DNA of 64,000 nucleotides from Sinomicrobium weinanense (lineage in GTDB: Bacteria > Bacteroidota > Bacteroidia > Flavobacteriales > Flavobacteriaceae), in NCBI RefSeq assembly GCF_018863395.1, contig NZ_JAHKRR010000001.1:558001-622000 (forward strand), written 5' to 3'. Below are positions 43,501 to 55,017 of the stretch, piece after piece. Numbering within the stretch: position 1 is the first letter of the stretch; each line of letters opens with the position of its first letter. A program made the position numbers and the translations under genes. The notes under the pieces are model-generated. The model did no database searches, was not told where the DNA came from, and saw only the letters and a list, made by a program, of their open reading frames with translations.

Positions 43501-43980
43501 TTCGTCTCCTTTGATAAAAACGGTGGCACCGGGCAGGGGAACTCCTTCCGTATCGGAGACCGTTCCGCTGACCAGGAGTTCCTGCGGTTTTTCTTCTTTG
43601 GGAGCGGGAACCGGTATTTTTTCCAGGAGTATGGCCCCGTTCGGGGTAAAGGAATAATTAAAATTCCCGTGGGACAAACTTTTTTTAAGAAGCTCTTCGG
43701 CCCTGATAACACCTTTTTTCAAAGGGATCTTCGGAGCGTTCCTGAACCAGTCGGACCGGTAGATGAAATTGTAGTCCGTTTGTTGTTTGATAAGTTCAAA
43801 AACTTCCTCAACGGTGAGTTTGACGTCCGATTTGATTTCGATCTTTGCATTTTGGGAAAAGCCCTCCCGGGGGCCGAATGCGAAAGCCGTAAAGCAACAC
43901 AGAAAGATAAAAATTTTCATAAGGATCTTCGGAATGTTTTCTGCAATAGGTATGCAGAACCCATTAAATTTAGTTTTCAT
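40579..43980 (-). CDS. SusC-type TonB-dependent receptor with STN domain (second locus)
   Basis: This encodes 1133 residues. The signal is at about 15-42, STN at 46-120 (IEIKSDVKLTVEEVFELIKQ) and the carboxypeptidase-regulatory-like domain at 136-208. The conserved EEIVVVGYGTQKRSDVTGAI at 215-234 opens the plug. The barrel runs to the C-terminal LGVQLQF. It is regulated through the FecR encoded 91 bases upstream and the ECF sigma beyond it, the standard sigma/anti-sigma/receptor arrangement. It imports the oligomer that SusD captures. GC content is clearly higher than in the first SusC of this window, so the two were acquired or evolved separately. Confidence 0.96.
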   Translation of the reverse strand: MKTKFNGFCIPIAENIPKILMKIFIFLCCFTAFAFGPREGFSQNAKIEIKSDVKLTVEEVFELIKQQTDYNFIYRSDWFRNAPKIPLKKGVIRAEELLKKSLSHGNFNYSFTPNGAILLEKIPVPAPKEEKPQELLVSGTVSDTEGVPLPGATVFIKGDESVGTQTDFDGNYTLEVPGPETVLVYRYLGFTPQEVQVGSNTTIDVQLKEDAQNLEEIVVVGYGTQKRSDVTGAISTVKSEDLTQVVTTNPTDALQGRVSGVTVTTSGGPGSVADVMIRGIGSFGNNQPLYIVDGVQADPYFIDPNNIASMEVLKDAASGAIYGTKAANGVIIITTKKGKSGKPVVEINSSLSIKNPRKKMRLLDAEGYVNVHRQMYENRGASLPSYVQTPPNVDTDWIDATHRQGLMQQLNARVSGATETINYSVGGNYANEKGLLIGSEFSKKGINASLGITKDRLKINTNLNYSETRNEEYKFSLRETYQISPLIPIYDDSKESGFGYRDGDIPNHRNPVGVDHFLEGYSKSKYFLGSVDVSYEIIDGLTAKANLSLSNLNGYTFNFNRPFKVGAVQEEADIYPAISEYHSEERRINQQYTLHYEFDLGENNFQLLAGYQRISEPFKETLAEAAGYKFDDDGETKIPATILDPDFKTLNTFKDGTYSASGTNAKYALVSQFGRMNYAYKSRYLVQASIRRDGSSKFGKNNRYGYFPSFALGWKITEEAFMKNQDIFNFLKLRYSWGQAGNDSALGYYDYVALIEQGKSQDDGGYVFGDPQTSYQGSIARDLQNDDLQWETNTSSNFGLDFASLGNKIQGAVNYYQSRTSDLLITSVIEPSGGVNDPVNNVGEFKNSGLEFEIGYNNRDHDFKYSAFGTFTTIKSEVTKLSSNDQVIYGAGLKYGSDHFVNQTRVGYEPGAFFLPAADGIFQNQAEIDAHNLDGVPIQPLAQPGDMRFIDQNNDGVIDDKDAVYQGTAIPKYEYSLNLAAEYRNFDFNIFFRGVGGNKIYDGNGFETLGMDGGRNFRVETLNAWTPSNTNTDIPRAVLEDPNKNTRASTRFLHNGDYLRIKTIQLGYSIPSDVLDKMAMSKLRIYVTGQNLFTFTGYDGLDPEVAGEILSRGIDRSLYPKSKSFILGVQLQF

Positions 43981-44071
43981 AAATTTGGATGTTAGTTAAA
44001 TGTTATGTTTAATTAATCTGGCCGGGGATGGAGGTTTAAATTGTCCAGGTCTAAACTCCATCCCCTTTTTG

Positions 44072-45199
44072 TTACTTCATGATAATTGTTTTTCCAATAG
44101 TTTCAAATTTTGCTTCGTCAGTGTTTTCTATGATCAATAGGATGTTCTCTAAATCCTGTTTTTTGTTGAATACTCCGTTGAATTTGATATTCCCCGCTTC
44201 GGGGTTTTCGATCCTGATGTCCACATCATACCATCGCGACAGGACTTTTACGATCTCCTTCAAAGGTTTGTTTTTGAAACTGAACAGCCCTTCTTTCCAC
44301 GATATTTCGTCCCGGACATTTACAGGGGATATGTTTACGCTATGGTCTTTTTTGTTGTAAACCGATTGATCCCCGGGGGTGAGTTCCCTGCGTATATGAT
44401 CAACGCCGAGGACAATACTGCCTTCAACGAGTGTGGTGGCAATCTCCTTTTCTTCCCGGTATGCCCGGATATTGAACTCTGTTCCCAGGACCTCTACCTC
44501 CTGGCCTGATGTATTTACCTTAAAGGAAGTGCCGTTGTGTTGTGTGCTCGGTGATACTTCGAAATAAGCCTCACCGTAGATAAGCTCTACCGTACGGGGC
44601 TTGCTTCCCGAAAAAGACACGGGATATTTTAATTGCGATTCGGAGTTTAACCATACCCTGGTACCGTCGGCCAGGGTGAGCTCAAATTCCCCTCCCCGGG
44701 GAATGGTCAGGGTGTTGTGCCGGGGTTGGTCCGTAGTGTCCGGGTTATGATTATACACGAGCGACTGGCCGTTACTGTGTGCCGAGCTGTTCTTATAGTC
44801 TTTTCCTTCTTCCAGGTCAATAGCAGAGCCGTCTTCGAGGGTTAGCACCGCTTTGTGGCTTCCGGCCTCTATGGAGGCACTCTCTGTCACTTCAGGGGTG
44901 TCCGGGGTGGTTTCGTCATTGTTGTAAAAAACAAGGAGAGAAACAGCTATAACGGCGGCAGCGGCTGCAAATTTCCAGTAAGGCAAACGTTGATTCTTAA
45001 CCTCCGGTAAATTTTTGCTCCATTTTTCATAGGCCGGTTCCCAGTCTATTTTTTCCTCCTGCCTCCCGTAGTTTTCGGCAACATATTCAAAATAGGTCCG
45101 GTGTTCTTCGGATTCCTCGTACCAGGTATTAAAAATGACCGCTTCCTCCGGGGTCAGGTTATTGTTTATTTTTTTCAGGATGATTTCAATATCTATCAT
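44072..45199 (-). CDS. FecR-family anti-sigma factor (second locus)
   Basis: This encodes 375 residues. A cytoplasmic N-terminus (NNNLTPEEAVIFNTWYEES) is followed by one TM at about 75-91, a FecR domain at about 105-285 (LTIPRGGEFELTLADGTRVWLNSESQLKYP, LIYGEAYFEVSPS, VEVLGTEFNIRAY) and a DUF4974-type C-terminal domain at 297-375. It transmits the SusC signal to the ECF sigma factor encoded 268 bases upstream. The gap between them carries a dispersed repeat fragment. Confidence 0.93.
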   Translation of the reverse strand: MIDIEIILKKINNNLTPEEAVIFNTWYEESEEHRTYFEYVAENYGRQEEKIDWEPAYEKWSKNLPEVKNQRLPYWKFAAAAAVIAVSLLVFYNNDETTPDTPEVTESASIEAGSHKAVLTLEDGSAIDLEEGKDYKNSSAHSNGQSLVYNHNPDTTDQPRHNTLTIPRGGEFELTLADGTRVWLNSESQLKYPVSFSGSKPRTVELIYGEAYFEVSPSTQHNGTSFKVNTSGQEVEVLGTEFNIRAYREEKEIATTLVEGSIVLGVDHIRRELTPGDQSVYNKKDHSVNISPVNVRDEISWKEGLFSFKNKPLKEIVKVLSRWYDVDIRIENPEAGNIKFNGVFNKKQDLENILLIIENTDEAKFETIGKTIIMK

Positions 45200-45344
45200 T
45201 GCACAGCTGTATGGTCTTTTATGACTAAGACAATATATCCGGAAAAAAGGGTGACAAAAAAATGAGAAAATGAAAAAAATTAATGGGGAAAACCGATCAA
45301 TCTTTTATAAGAGAGCCACGGATACAAGATCGGGTTACACCTTA

Positions 45345-45430
45345 AATTTTTATACACCGCTCTGTGCATCTTTGTGCCTTCTTTGTGTATCTCAGGGGTA
45401 AAATAAGGCCTATACTATGGAAAAGGACGA
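45345..45430. repeat. CTTTGTG-type repeat fragment
   Basis: CTCTGTGCATCTTTGTGCCT and TCTTTGTGTATCTCAGGGGT, ending GGTAAAATAAGGC, match the 32168-32262 copy. It sits between the sigma and FecR genes. Confidence 0.6.
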
Positions 45431-45467
45431 AAAAATCGCAAAGTCATGAACTTTTTAGAATGCCTGT

Positions 45468-46037
45468 TTATTTGAGGAAGTAATGCAGAAATACCATGAT
45501 CGCGATAACAAAACTTTCCATAATTTTCAACCGCGCCCGTTTTAGTTGTGTTTTTACCGTATTGACGGAGATGCCGAGCTCTTCGGCGATCTCGGAATAT
45601 TTGTAATTACCGATAAAGCGCAATTTTACGATCTCCTGCATTTTCTGGGGGAGCGCTTCCAGTTTTTGCCTGATCCTGCCATAGATAAATTGCCTGTCGT
45701 CTTCAGACGGTGTTTCGGTCTCTGCTTCGGCGGCAAGACTGCTGTTGAGTTCCAGCAGGTTCAGGGAATCCTCGATCTTAAGGGATTTTAAATGGTTAAT
45801 GGCCCGGTTCCTGACCATAGAAAACAGGTAGGACCTCAGGGATGTCCTGATCTCTATACGGTCTGCCTTTTCCCAGATATGGAGAAACACCTCCTGTACC
45901 AGGTCCTCACTCGTATCCCGGTCAAACAAGTAACCGCGGGCATAGTTTACGAGGTCTTCATAAAGTTCCCGGAACAAGCTGCTAAAAACCTTTCGGTTTT
46001 GTTTGCGTATTTCCCTTAAAATTAATTTTTGATTCAA
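45468..46037 (-). CDS. ECF-type RNA polymerase sigma factor
   Basis: This encodes 189 residues. Sigma region 2 is at about 22-92 (DRDTSEDLVQEVFLHIWEKADRI, LRSYLFSMVRNRAINHLKS). Region 4 is at about 120-172 (LPQKMQEIVKLRFIGNYKYSEIAEELGISVNTVKTQLKRARLKI). A hydrophobic tail of 14 residues closes the protein (VIAIMVFLHYFL), as in many Bacteroidota SusC-linked sigma factors. It directs transcription of the SusCD unit when freed from FecR. It is divergent from the GH63 gene, with a MITE-like element between them. Confidence 0.95.
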   Translation of the reverse strand: MNQKLILREIRKQNRKVFSSLFRELYEDLVNYARGYLFDRDTSEDLVQEVFLHIWEKADRIEIRTSLRSYLFSMVRNRAINHLKSLKIEDSLNLLELNSSLAAEAETETPSEDDRQFIYGRIRQKLEALPQKMQEIVKLRFIGNYKYSEIAEELGISVNTVKTQLKRARLKIMESFVIAIMVFLHYFLK

Positions 46038-46172
46038 TGTGCTATGCTAAAAATGCTTATTTGTCGCATTCCGGTAAAGTTGGAGCATTGAACTCGCTTC
46101 AGTTAAAAAAGAGTTCATTAATTGCAAATGTATTTTTTTTTGAGGAATCTTTAAATTAAAGTTAATAAATTG

Positions 46173-46436
46173 AGAAACTGTCTAAGTTTTATCCTTAGGC
46201 AAGCTCAGGGCATCGCCTTTGGTTCTTTTATGCTGCCCACACGCCAGCTGGCCCCTTCACTAAAAACAGCTGTCGGCTGTTTTCTTAACGTTCGGTCCTG
46301 CCATGCTTCAGCTATTTTTCGGTCCATAGCTATACTTCGACAAGCTCAGCAACCATGACTATGCCTCTCAAAATACCTTCGCCTGACGAAAAAATACACT
46401 ATAAAATATTCCAAAAACAAAATTTAGACAGTTTCT
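46173..46436. mobile_element. 264-bp MITE-like element with 18-bp terminal inverted repeats
   Basis: The left end AGAAACTGTCTAAGTTTT (46173-46190) and the right end (46419-46436) are complementary at 17 of 18 positions. The interior has no credible ORF. It holds an 8-bp hairpin (46263-46270/46276-46283) and two CTTCGAC/GCTCAG-type repeats. A clear target duplication is not seen. It separates the sigma gene from the glycosidase gene and may affect their promoters. Confidence 0.65.
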
Positions 46437-46567
46437 GATTTTTTTGTAATTTAGCGGGGTCCGGAAAATGCAAAGCGCATTTTTGTAGTTACTTCACGAT
46501 ACTTATTTCCTTTCAGGTTTTTCTTCCGTTGAGTTAATATTCACATGGGAAAAATTGTAATGGAAAA

Positions 46568-48607
46568 ATGAACAAGCATATATTTTACGGAACAGCCTGC
46601 ATGCTGTCCCTGTTTCTGGCCTGTAACCGGCCGCAACAGGATAAACCGGATAAAGACCGCAGGTTGCACACCAATCTGGAACTCACCAAAAACAGTATAA
46701 ATTATACAGGCGAACCCCGATCGAAAAAGGACAGGGATATGCTCATGTATTCCGACCAGGGAGCCTGGTTCGCTTACGGGTTTACCGATACTCCTGCCAC
46801 TTACGGAGGTTTTACCGGCCCTTTTTTAATGACACAGGACAACGGCGAATGGCTGGCGAAATCCCTGGCCCGGGTACAGCTCACAAATCCGGAGAATAAT
46901 ACGCCCCTGGTCCGTTGGGAAAAAGACCTCGATCACCGTAACGCTTATCACAGCCACCTGGAACAGGTTTTTGAGAACGACACGGTCCGCGTATCCCAGG
47001 AACTGGTGTTCATGTCCGGCCATACCGCATTGCAGCGGACGAAAATTGTCAATGTCTCAAAGCATAAAATAAATGTGAGGGCCTCCTTTGCCGGAAGCCT
47101 GTTTGATACGGGAATAAAGATCTCCGGGGCAGACGGGTTTATAAAACTGACTTCAGAAAAATCCCCTGCTATCGGGTATGTGAGGCTGTTGCAGGACCGT
47201 GCTACGGTCGATCGTCCGGATACCCTGCGTTATGAGATGTCTGCTCCGGATATGACCCTGGCTCCCGGGGAGACTAAAGCTGTGGTGCTTGCCCAGACAT
47301 TTATTTTTCCTGAATATTCCTGGAAGGATGAACGACAAAAAATAAAAGAGGCAGATTTTGAAAAGATCCTGGAGAAGCGAAAAAGCGAAAAAGAAACCCA
47401 ATTATCTGCATTGATGTCCCGGATCAGGCCCGGATTCCGGGAAGACCCATACAGGCAGGTACTGGCCAAAGCAGTGCTTACCCTGCAAAACAACTGGCGT
47501 ATCCCTGCCGGAGAATTAAAACACGAGGGGCTCTTTCCGAGTTATCACTACGAATGGTTCCACGGGTTCTGGTCCTGGGATTCCTGGAAACATGCCGTAG
47601 GGCTGGCTGCCTACGATCCCCGCCTGGCCAAAGACCAGATCAGGGCCATGTTCGACTTTCAACGCGAAGACGGTTTTATCGTAGACTGTATATACCGCGA
47701 TACTACCATCGAAGCCCATAACGAAAGAGATACCAAGCCTCCCCTGGCAGGCTGGGCCGTGGCCAAAGTGATCGCAGCAACCCCGGACACCGCCTTTGCA
47801 AAAGAAATGTACCCCAAATTAAAAAAGTATCACTATTGGTGGTACAAAAAACGCGACCACGACCAGGATGGCCTCTGCGAATACGGCTCGACAGACGGTA
47901 CGCTGATCGCGGCCAAATGGGAGAGCGGTATGGACAATGCCATTCGTTTTGACCATTCTGAAATATTGAAAAATGAAGACGGGGCCTATTCATTAGACCA
48001 GGAAAGCGTAGACCTGAACGCTTATCTGTATGCGGAAAAACAGTATCTCGCAGAGTTAGCGGCTATGCTGAACAAGGAGGCAGACCGGGAAATGTTTAAA
48101 AAGGAGGCGCAGGAGCTGAAGCAGCGTATCCGCGAACAGTTCTATTCCGAAGAGGACGGATGGTTTTACGATACCTCCCTCGACGGAAAGACGTTTGTAA
48201 AAGGTGCGGGAAGTGAAGGATGGATACCCCTTTGGGCAGGAGTGGCCTCTGAAGTACAGGCGGAAGCTGTGATGCTGAAAATGATGGACCCCGCTAAATT
48301 CTATACCAAAGTACCTTTTCAAACCATGTCCAAAGACCATCCCGAATTTGCACCGATGGACGGTTATTGGCGCGGGCCGAATTGGCTGGACCAGTCCTAT
48401 TTCGGGATCAGGGGACTGAGAAACCACGGCTATGACAAGGAAGCAGACAAGGCTACTACGCAGCTTATCAAAGGGGCCGAAGGACTTTTGGAAAGAGGGG
48501 TGCCCATAAGGGAAAATTATCACCCCCTGACCGGAAAAGGATTGTATGCCAAAAACTTTAGCTGGAGCGCCGCGCATATTATCATGATGCTGACAGAAGA
48601 AAAATAA
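46568..48607 (+). CDS. Lipoprotein GH63-like (MGH1-type) alpha-glucosidase
   Basis: This encodes 679 residues. A lipobox (FLAC, Cys19) predicts a membrane-anchored exported enzyme. The (alpha/alpha)6-barrel half starts near 300. The catalytic pair by family position is Asp338 in FWSWDSWKHAVGLA and Glu649 in IRENYHPLTGKG, followed by NFSWSAAH. GH63 enzymes include processing glucosidase I, which removes alpha-1,2-linked glucose, and bacterial YgjK. The next gene (26 bases on) encodes a hydroxylysine-kinase/phospho-lyase-like fusion and the one after a beta-galactosidase. Removal of the alpha-1,2 glucose from Glc-Gal-hydroxylysine therefore fits. Specificity is inferred. Confidence 0.85.
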   Translation: MNKHIFYGTACMLSLFLACNRPQQDKPDKDRRLHTNLELTKNSINYTGEPRSKKDRDMLMYSDQGAWFAYGFTDTPATYGGFTGPFLMTQDNGEWLAKSLARVQLTNPENNTPLVRWEKDLDHRNAYHSHLEQVFENDTVRVSQELVFMSGHTALQRTKIVNVSKHKINVRASFAGSLFDTGIKISGADGFIKLTSEKSPAIGYVRLLQDRATVDRPDTLRYEMSAPDMTLAPGETKAVVLAQTFIFPEYSWKDERQKIKEADFEKILEKRKSEKETQLSALMSRIRPGFREDPYRQVLAKAVLTLQNNWRIPAGELKHEGLFPSYHYEWFHGFWSWDSWKHAVGLAAYDPRLAKDQIRAMFDFQREDGFIVDCIYRDTTIEAHNERDTKPPLAGWAVAKVIAATPDTAFAKEMYPKLKKYHYWWYKKRDHDQDGLCEYGSTDGTLIAAKWESGMDNAIRFDHSEILKNEDGAYSLDQESVDLNAYLYAEKQYLAELAAMLNKEADREMFKKEAQELKQRIREQFYSEEDGWFYDTSLDGKTFVKGAGSEGWIPLWAGVASEVQAEAVMLKMMDPAKFYTKVPFQTMSKDHPEFAPMDGYWRGPNWLDQSYFGIRGLRNHGYDKEADKATTQLIKGAEGLLERGVPIRENYHPLTGKGLYAKNFSWSAAHIIMMLTEEK

Positions 48608-48633
48608 CCCTCCGGGGAAAGAATTTATAAAAG

Positions 48634-51600
48634 ATGAACTATAAAACATTACAGATCGATCCCGGGAAGGCCGGAAGCATAGCCTCAACGCTTTATGGGG
48701 TTCATGGAACAGCTACGGCCCTGCCGGGGGAAACCGAATTTAACTTCAGGTTGGATACGAATGATGGCAAGGTGTATATTTTAAAAATTTCCCGTCCGGG
48801 CCGGGATATGGATTACCTGGATTTTCAACAGCAGATATTGCGGCATGTTTCGGGAAGTGACGAGGAGATCGCGGTTCCCGAAGTACTTGACGACATTGAC
48901 GGAAACTCCATTGCAGAAATTGTGGATGACCATGGTGAAGCCCGGAAGGTAAGATTGCTGACCTGGGTGCCCGGCAGGGTGTGGAGCACTGTAAACCCGC
49001 AGTCGGACCAGCTTCGTTTCAGCCTGGGAGAGACATGCGGGAAAATAACTGCAAAACTCCGGGATTTTGACCATCCCGCAGCACACCGGACCCTGGAATG
49101 GGACGTGGCACAGGCCGGCTGGACCGAAACATACCTCGACCGTTTTAATGGTGAGGAAAAAGAGGTCGTCTCTTTCTTTCAGCAGCAATTCAGAGCCTCG
49201 CGGCAAGGCTATGGCCGATTGCGGAGATCGGTTGTTCATAACGATGCCAATGATAACAACATCATCGTTTCGGACGATCTGCGAAATCCCGGAGTTGTAG
49301 GATGTATAGATTATGGCGATGCGGTATATACCCGGACCATCAACGACCTGGCTATTACCTGTGCATATGCCGTAATGCATCACAATAACCCGCTGTCAGC
49401 GGCATTGCCCGTAGTAAAAGGTTATCATAAAAGTTTTCCCCTGCAGGCCGAAGAACTGAAATACCTGTATATGGCCATAGGCATGCGGTTGGTGATATCG
49501 GTGACGAAATCGGCAATTAATAAAATAAAGGAACCGGACAACCCATATCTGAGGATCAGTGAAAAACCGGCCTGGGAGTTGCTTAAAAAATGGTATCGAA
49601 CGGATGCGGAATTCGCGCATTTCAGCTTCAGGGAAGCCTGCGGATTTACAGCGCATCCCCGCGAGATCGATTTTAAGGAATGGGCTGAAGAGCAAACTTT
49701 TTCATTACAGCATTTGTTCCCTTCCGTCCCCGCGAGCTCTGTTTGCCCTGTTGATCTGAGCGTATCGAGCAGGTGGCTGGGGCACGAACAGGACTTTAAC
49801 GACCCTGCCTTTTTCAGGTTCAGGCTCGACAAGCTGCAGCAGGAACACCCGGAGAGCCTTATTGCCGGCGGATACCTGGAGCCCCGACCGTTCTATACGA
49901 GCTCCATGTATGAAAGGACCGGGAACCACGGTCGTGAAAGCCGGACAATCCATTTGGGCATAGATATCTGGCTGCCTTCCCGGACCCCTGTTCACTGTTT
50001 TATGGAAGGCGAAGTGTTTACCTCCGTGATGGACACGGGAGAAAAAGGATACGGAGGCCTCATTATTCTGAAACACGGGGCAGGGGACCTTGAATTTTAT
50101 ACGCTCTACGGACACCTGTCTGAAGAAAGTGTCCGGAATAAAAGGAAAGGAGACCGGTTAAGCCCCGGTGATCGTATCGGCCTGCTGGGCGATTTTGGAG
50201 AAAACGGGGACTGGGTGCCTCATCTGCATTTCCAGGTACTGCTTTCCACGCTCGGGTATAAAGACGATTTTCCCGGGGTAACTTACCACAGTGAAGTATC
50301 CGTATGGAAAAGCCTGTGTCCCGATCCCAATCTGTTGTTTAAATCAGAACCGTTAAACTATAAGGCGGAGATCCCCGATGGGGAAATTATAGCATACAGA
50401 AAGAAACACCTGGGGAAAAGCCTGAGCCTTCAGTATAAAACCCCTGTGAAGATGGTAAGGGGTGCCGGGCAGTACCTGATGGACCAGTACGGGAAAAAAT
50501 ATCTCGATACCGTGAATAATGTGGCACATGTGGGCCATGAACATCCGGAGGTCGTAAAGGCAGGCCGGGAACAAATGGCACTTATTAATACCAACTCACG
50601 CTATCTGCACGAGGGGATCAATGCCCTGGCCGGGGAACTGCTGAAAACCCTGCCGCCTGAACTGAGCGTATTACACTTTGTAAATTCCGGGAGTGAGGCT
50701 AACGAACTCGCCATAAGGATGATAAAATCCGTTACGGGGAGCAGGGACATTATAGTCTCTGAGTCGGGCTATCACGGTAATAGCAATATGTGTATCGATA
50801 TCAGCTCTTATAAGTTTGACGGAAAAGGAGGGAAGGGCGCTCCCGAACATACGCATGTGTTCCCGCTGCCGGACAGTTTCCGGGGAAAATACCGGGGAGA
50901 AGGCGCCGGGACCGCCTACGCCGGGGAAGTTAAAAAACTGATCCGCGAGATCAGTGATAAAGGGAGAAAAACAGGCGGTTTTATCGTGGAACCCATTATC
51001 AGTTGCGGCGGACAGATCGTTCTGCCCGAAGGCTTCCTGAAACAGGCCTATGCCGATGTCAGGGAAGCCGGTGGCCTGTGTATTTCCGACGAAGTGCAGG
51101 TAGGCTGCGGACGTGTGGGAAAGGCATTTTGGGGATTTCAACTGTATGACGTAGTGCCGGATATTGTAACCATAGGAAAACCACTGGGCAACGGGCATCC
51201 CCTGGCTGCCGTGGCCTGTACACAGGAGGTCGCGGAAAAATTTGCCAACGGTATGGAATATTTCAACACCTTTGGCGGAAACCCCGTGTCCTGTGCCATA
51301 GGAACTGCCGTCTTACGCGTGGTCAGGGAAGAGCACTTACAGCAAAATGCCTTGATAGTGGGGGATTTTTTAAAAACGGAATTGCAGCAACTGGCCGGAG
51401 ACCACCCGATCATCGGGGATGTAAGGGGAGAAGGCCTCTTTTTGGGTATTGAATTTGTAGACCGTAAAATGCAGCCCCTGGCCGCACAGGCAGACTATGT
51501 GATCAACCGGATGAAAGATCATGGCATCCTGATGAGTACCGACGGCCCGGACAATAATGTACTGAAGATCAAACCCCCTGTGGTTTTTGCGAAAACCGAT

Positions 51601-51663
51601 GCGGAAGAGCTGATCTTTTACCTGAAAAAGATCCTGGCCGAAGATTTTATGCGCACTTATTGA
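48634..51663 (+). CDS. Three-domain fusion: hydroxylysine-kinase-like APH, M23 peptidase, PHYKPL-like class III aminotransferase-fold lyase
   Basis: This encodes 1009 residues, with no signal peptide. Domain 1 (about 1-345) is an APH-type kinase with the catalytic HND (His202, Asp204) and IDYGD (Asp226). It resembles human hydroxylysine kinase HYKK. Domain 2 (about 415-560) is an M23 lysostaphin-type peptidase with HLGID (His440, Asp444) and HLHFQ (His530, His532), so its zinc ligands are complete. Domain 3 (about 590-1009) is a class III PLP enzyme with Lys849 in TIGKPLGNGHP, related to the phospho-lyases PHYKPL and ETNPPL. The predicted route is hydroxylysine to 5-phosphohydroxylysine to 2-aminoadipate semialdehyde. 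A phosphoethanolamine route is the main alternative. The peptidase role is unknown. Confidence 0.85.
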   Translation: MNYKTLQIDPGKAGSIASTLYGVHGTATALPGETEFNFRLDTNDGKVYILKISRPGRDMDYLDFQQQILRHVSGSDEEIAVPEVLDDIDGNSIAEIVDDHGEARKVRLLTWVPGRVWSTVNPQSDQLRFSLGETCGKITAKLRDFDHPAAHRTLEWDVAQAGWTETYLDRFNGEEKEVVSFFQQQFRASRQGYGRLRRSVVHNDANDNNIIVSDDLRNPGVVGCIDYGDAVYTRTINDLAITCAYAVMHHNNPLSAALPVVKGYHKSFPLQAEELKYLYMAIGMRLVISVTKSAINKIKEPDNPYLRISEKPAWELLKKWYRTDAEFAHFSFREACGFTAHPREIDFKEWAEEQTFSLQHLFPSVPASSVCPVDLSVSSRWLGHEQDFNDPAFFRFRLDKLQQEHPESLIAGGYLEPRPFYTSSMYERTGNHGRESRTIHLGIDIWLPSRTPVHCFMEGEVFTSVMDTGEKGYGGLIILKHGAGDLEFYTLYGHLSEESVRNKRKGDRLSPGDRIGLLGDFGENGDWVPHLHFQVLLSTLGYKDDFPGVTYHSEVSVWKSLCPDPNLLFKSEPLNYKAEIPDGEIIAYRKKHLGKSLSLQYKTPVKMVRGAGQYLMDQYGKKYLDTVNNVAHVGHEHPEVVKAGREQMALINTNSRYLHEGINALAGELLKTLPPELSVLHFVNSGSEANELAIRMIKSVTGSRDIIVSESGYHGNSNMCIDISSYKFDGKGGKGAPEHTHVFPLPDSFRGKYRGEGAGTAYAGEVKKLIREISDKGRKTGGFIVEPIISCGGQIVLPEGFLKQAYADVREAGGLCISDEVQVGCGRVGKAFWGFQLYDVVPDIVTIGKPLGNGHPLAAVACTQEVAEKFANGMEYFNTFGGNPVSCAIGTAVLRVVREEHLQQNALIVGDFLKTELQQLAGDHPIIGDVRGEGLFLGIEFVDRKMQPLAAQADYVINRMKDHGILMSTDGPDNNVLKIKPPVVFAKTDAEELIFYLKKILAEDFMRTY

Positions 51664-51704
51664 ATCTCTGGTAAAACTGGAAAAATAAAGCCTGTATGAG
51701 GACA

Positions 51705-54928
<3,224 letters not shown>

Positions 54929-54964
54929 TTATGTTCATCGCCCGGGCAGTATACCACAGGATGG

Positions 54965-54991
54965 TTGTTCTGTGTATAACATATACTTTCG
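54965..54991 (+). promoter_or_regulatory. Possible promoter of the FMN-dependent dehydrogenase gene
   Basis: TTG at 54965-54967 and TACTTTCG at 54984-54991 (one base off TAnnTTTG) are 16 bases apart, slightly short of the usual 17-20. They stand 26 bases ahead of the start codon. Confidence 0.35.
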
Positions 54992-55017
54992 TATTTAAGA
55001 AATAACATAATAACTAC

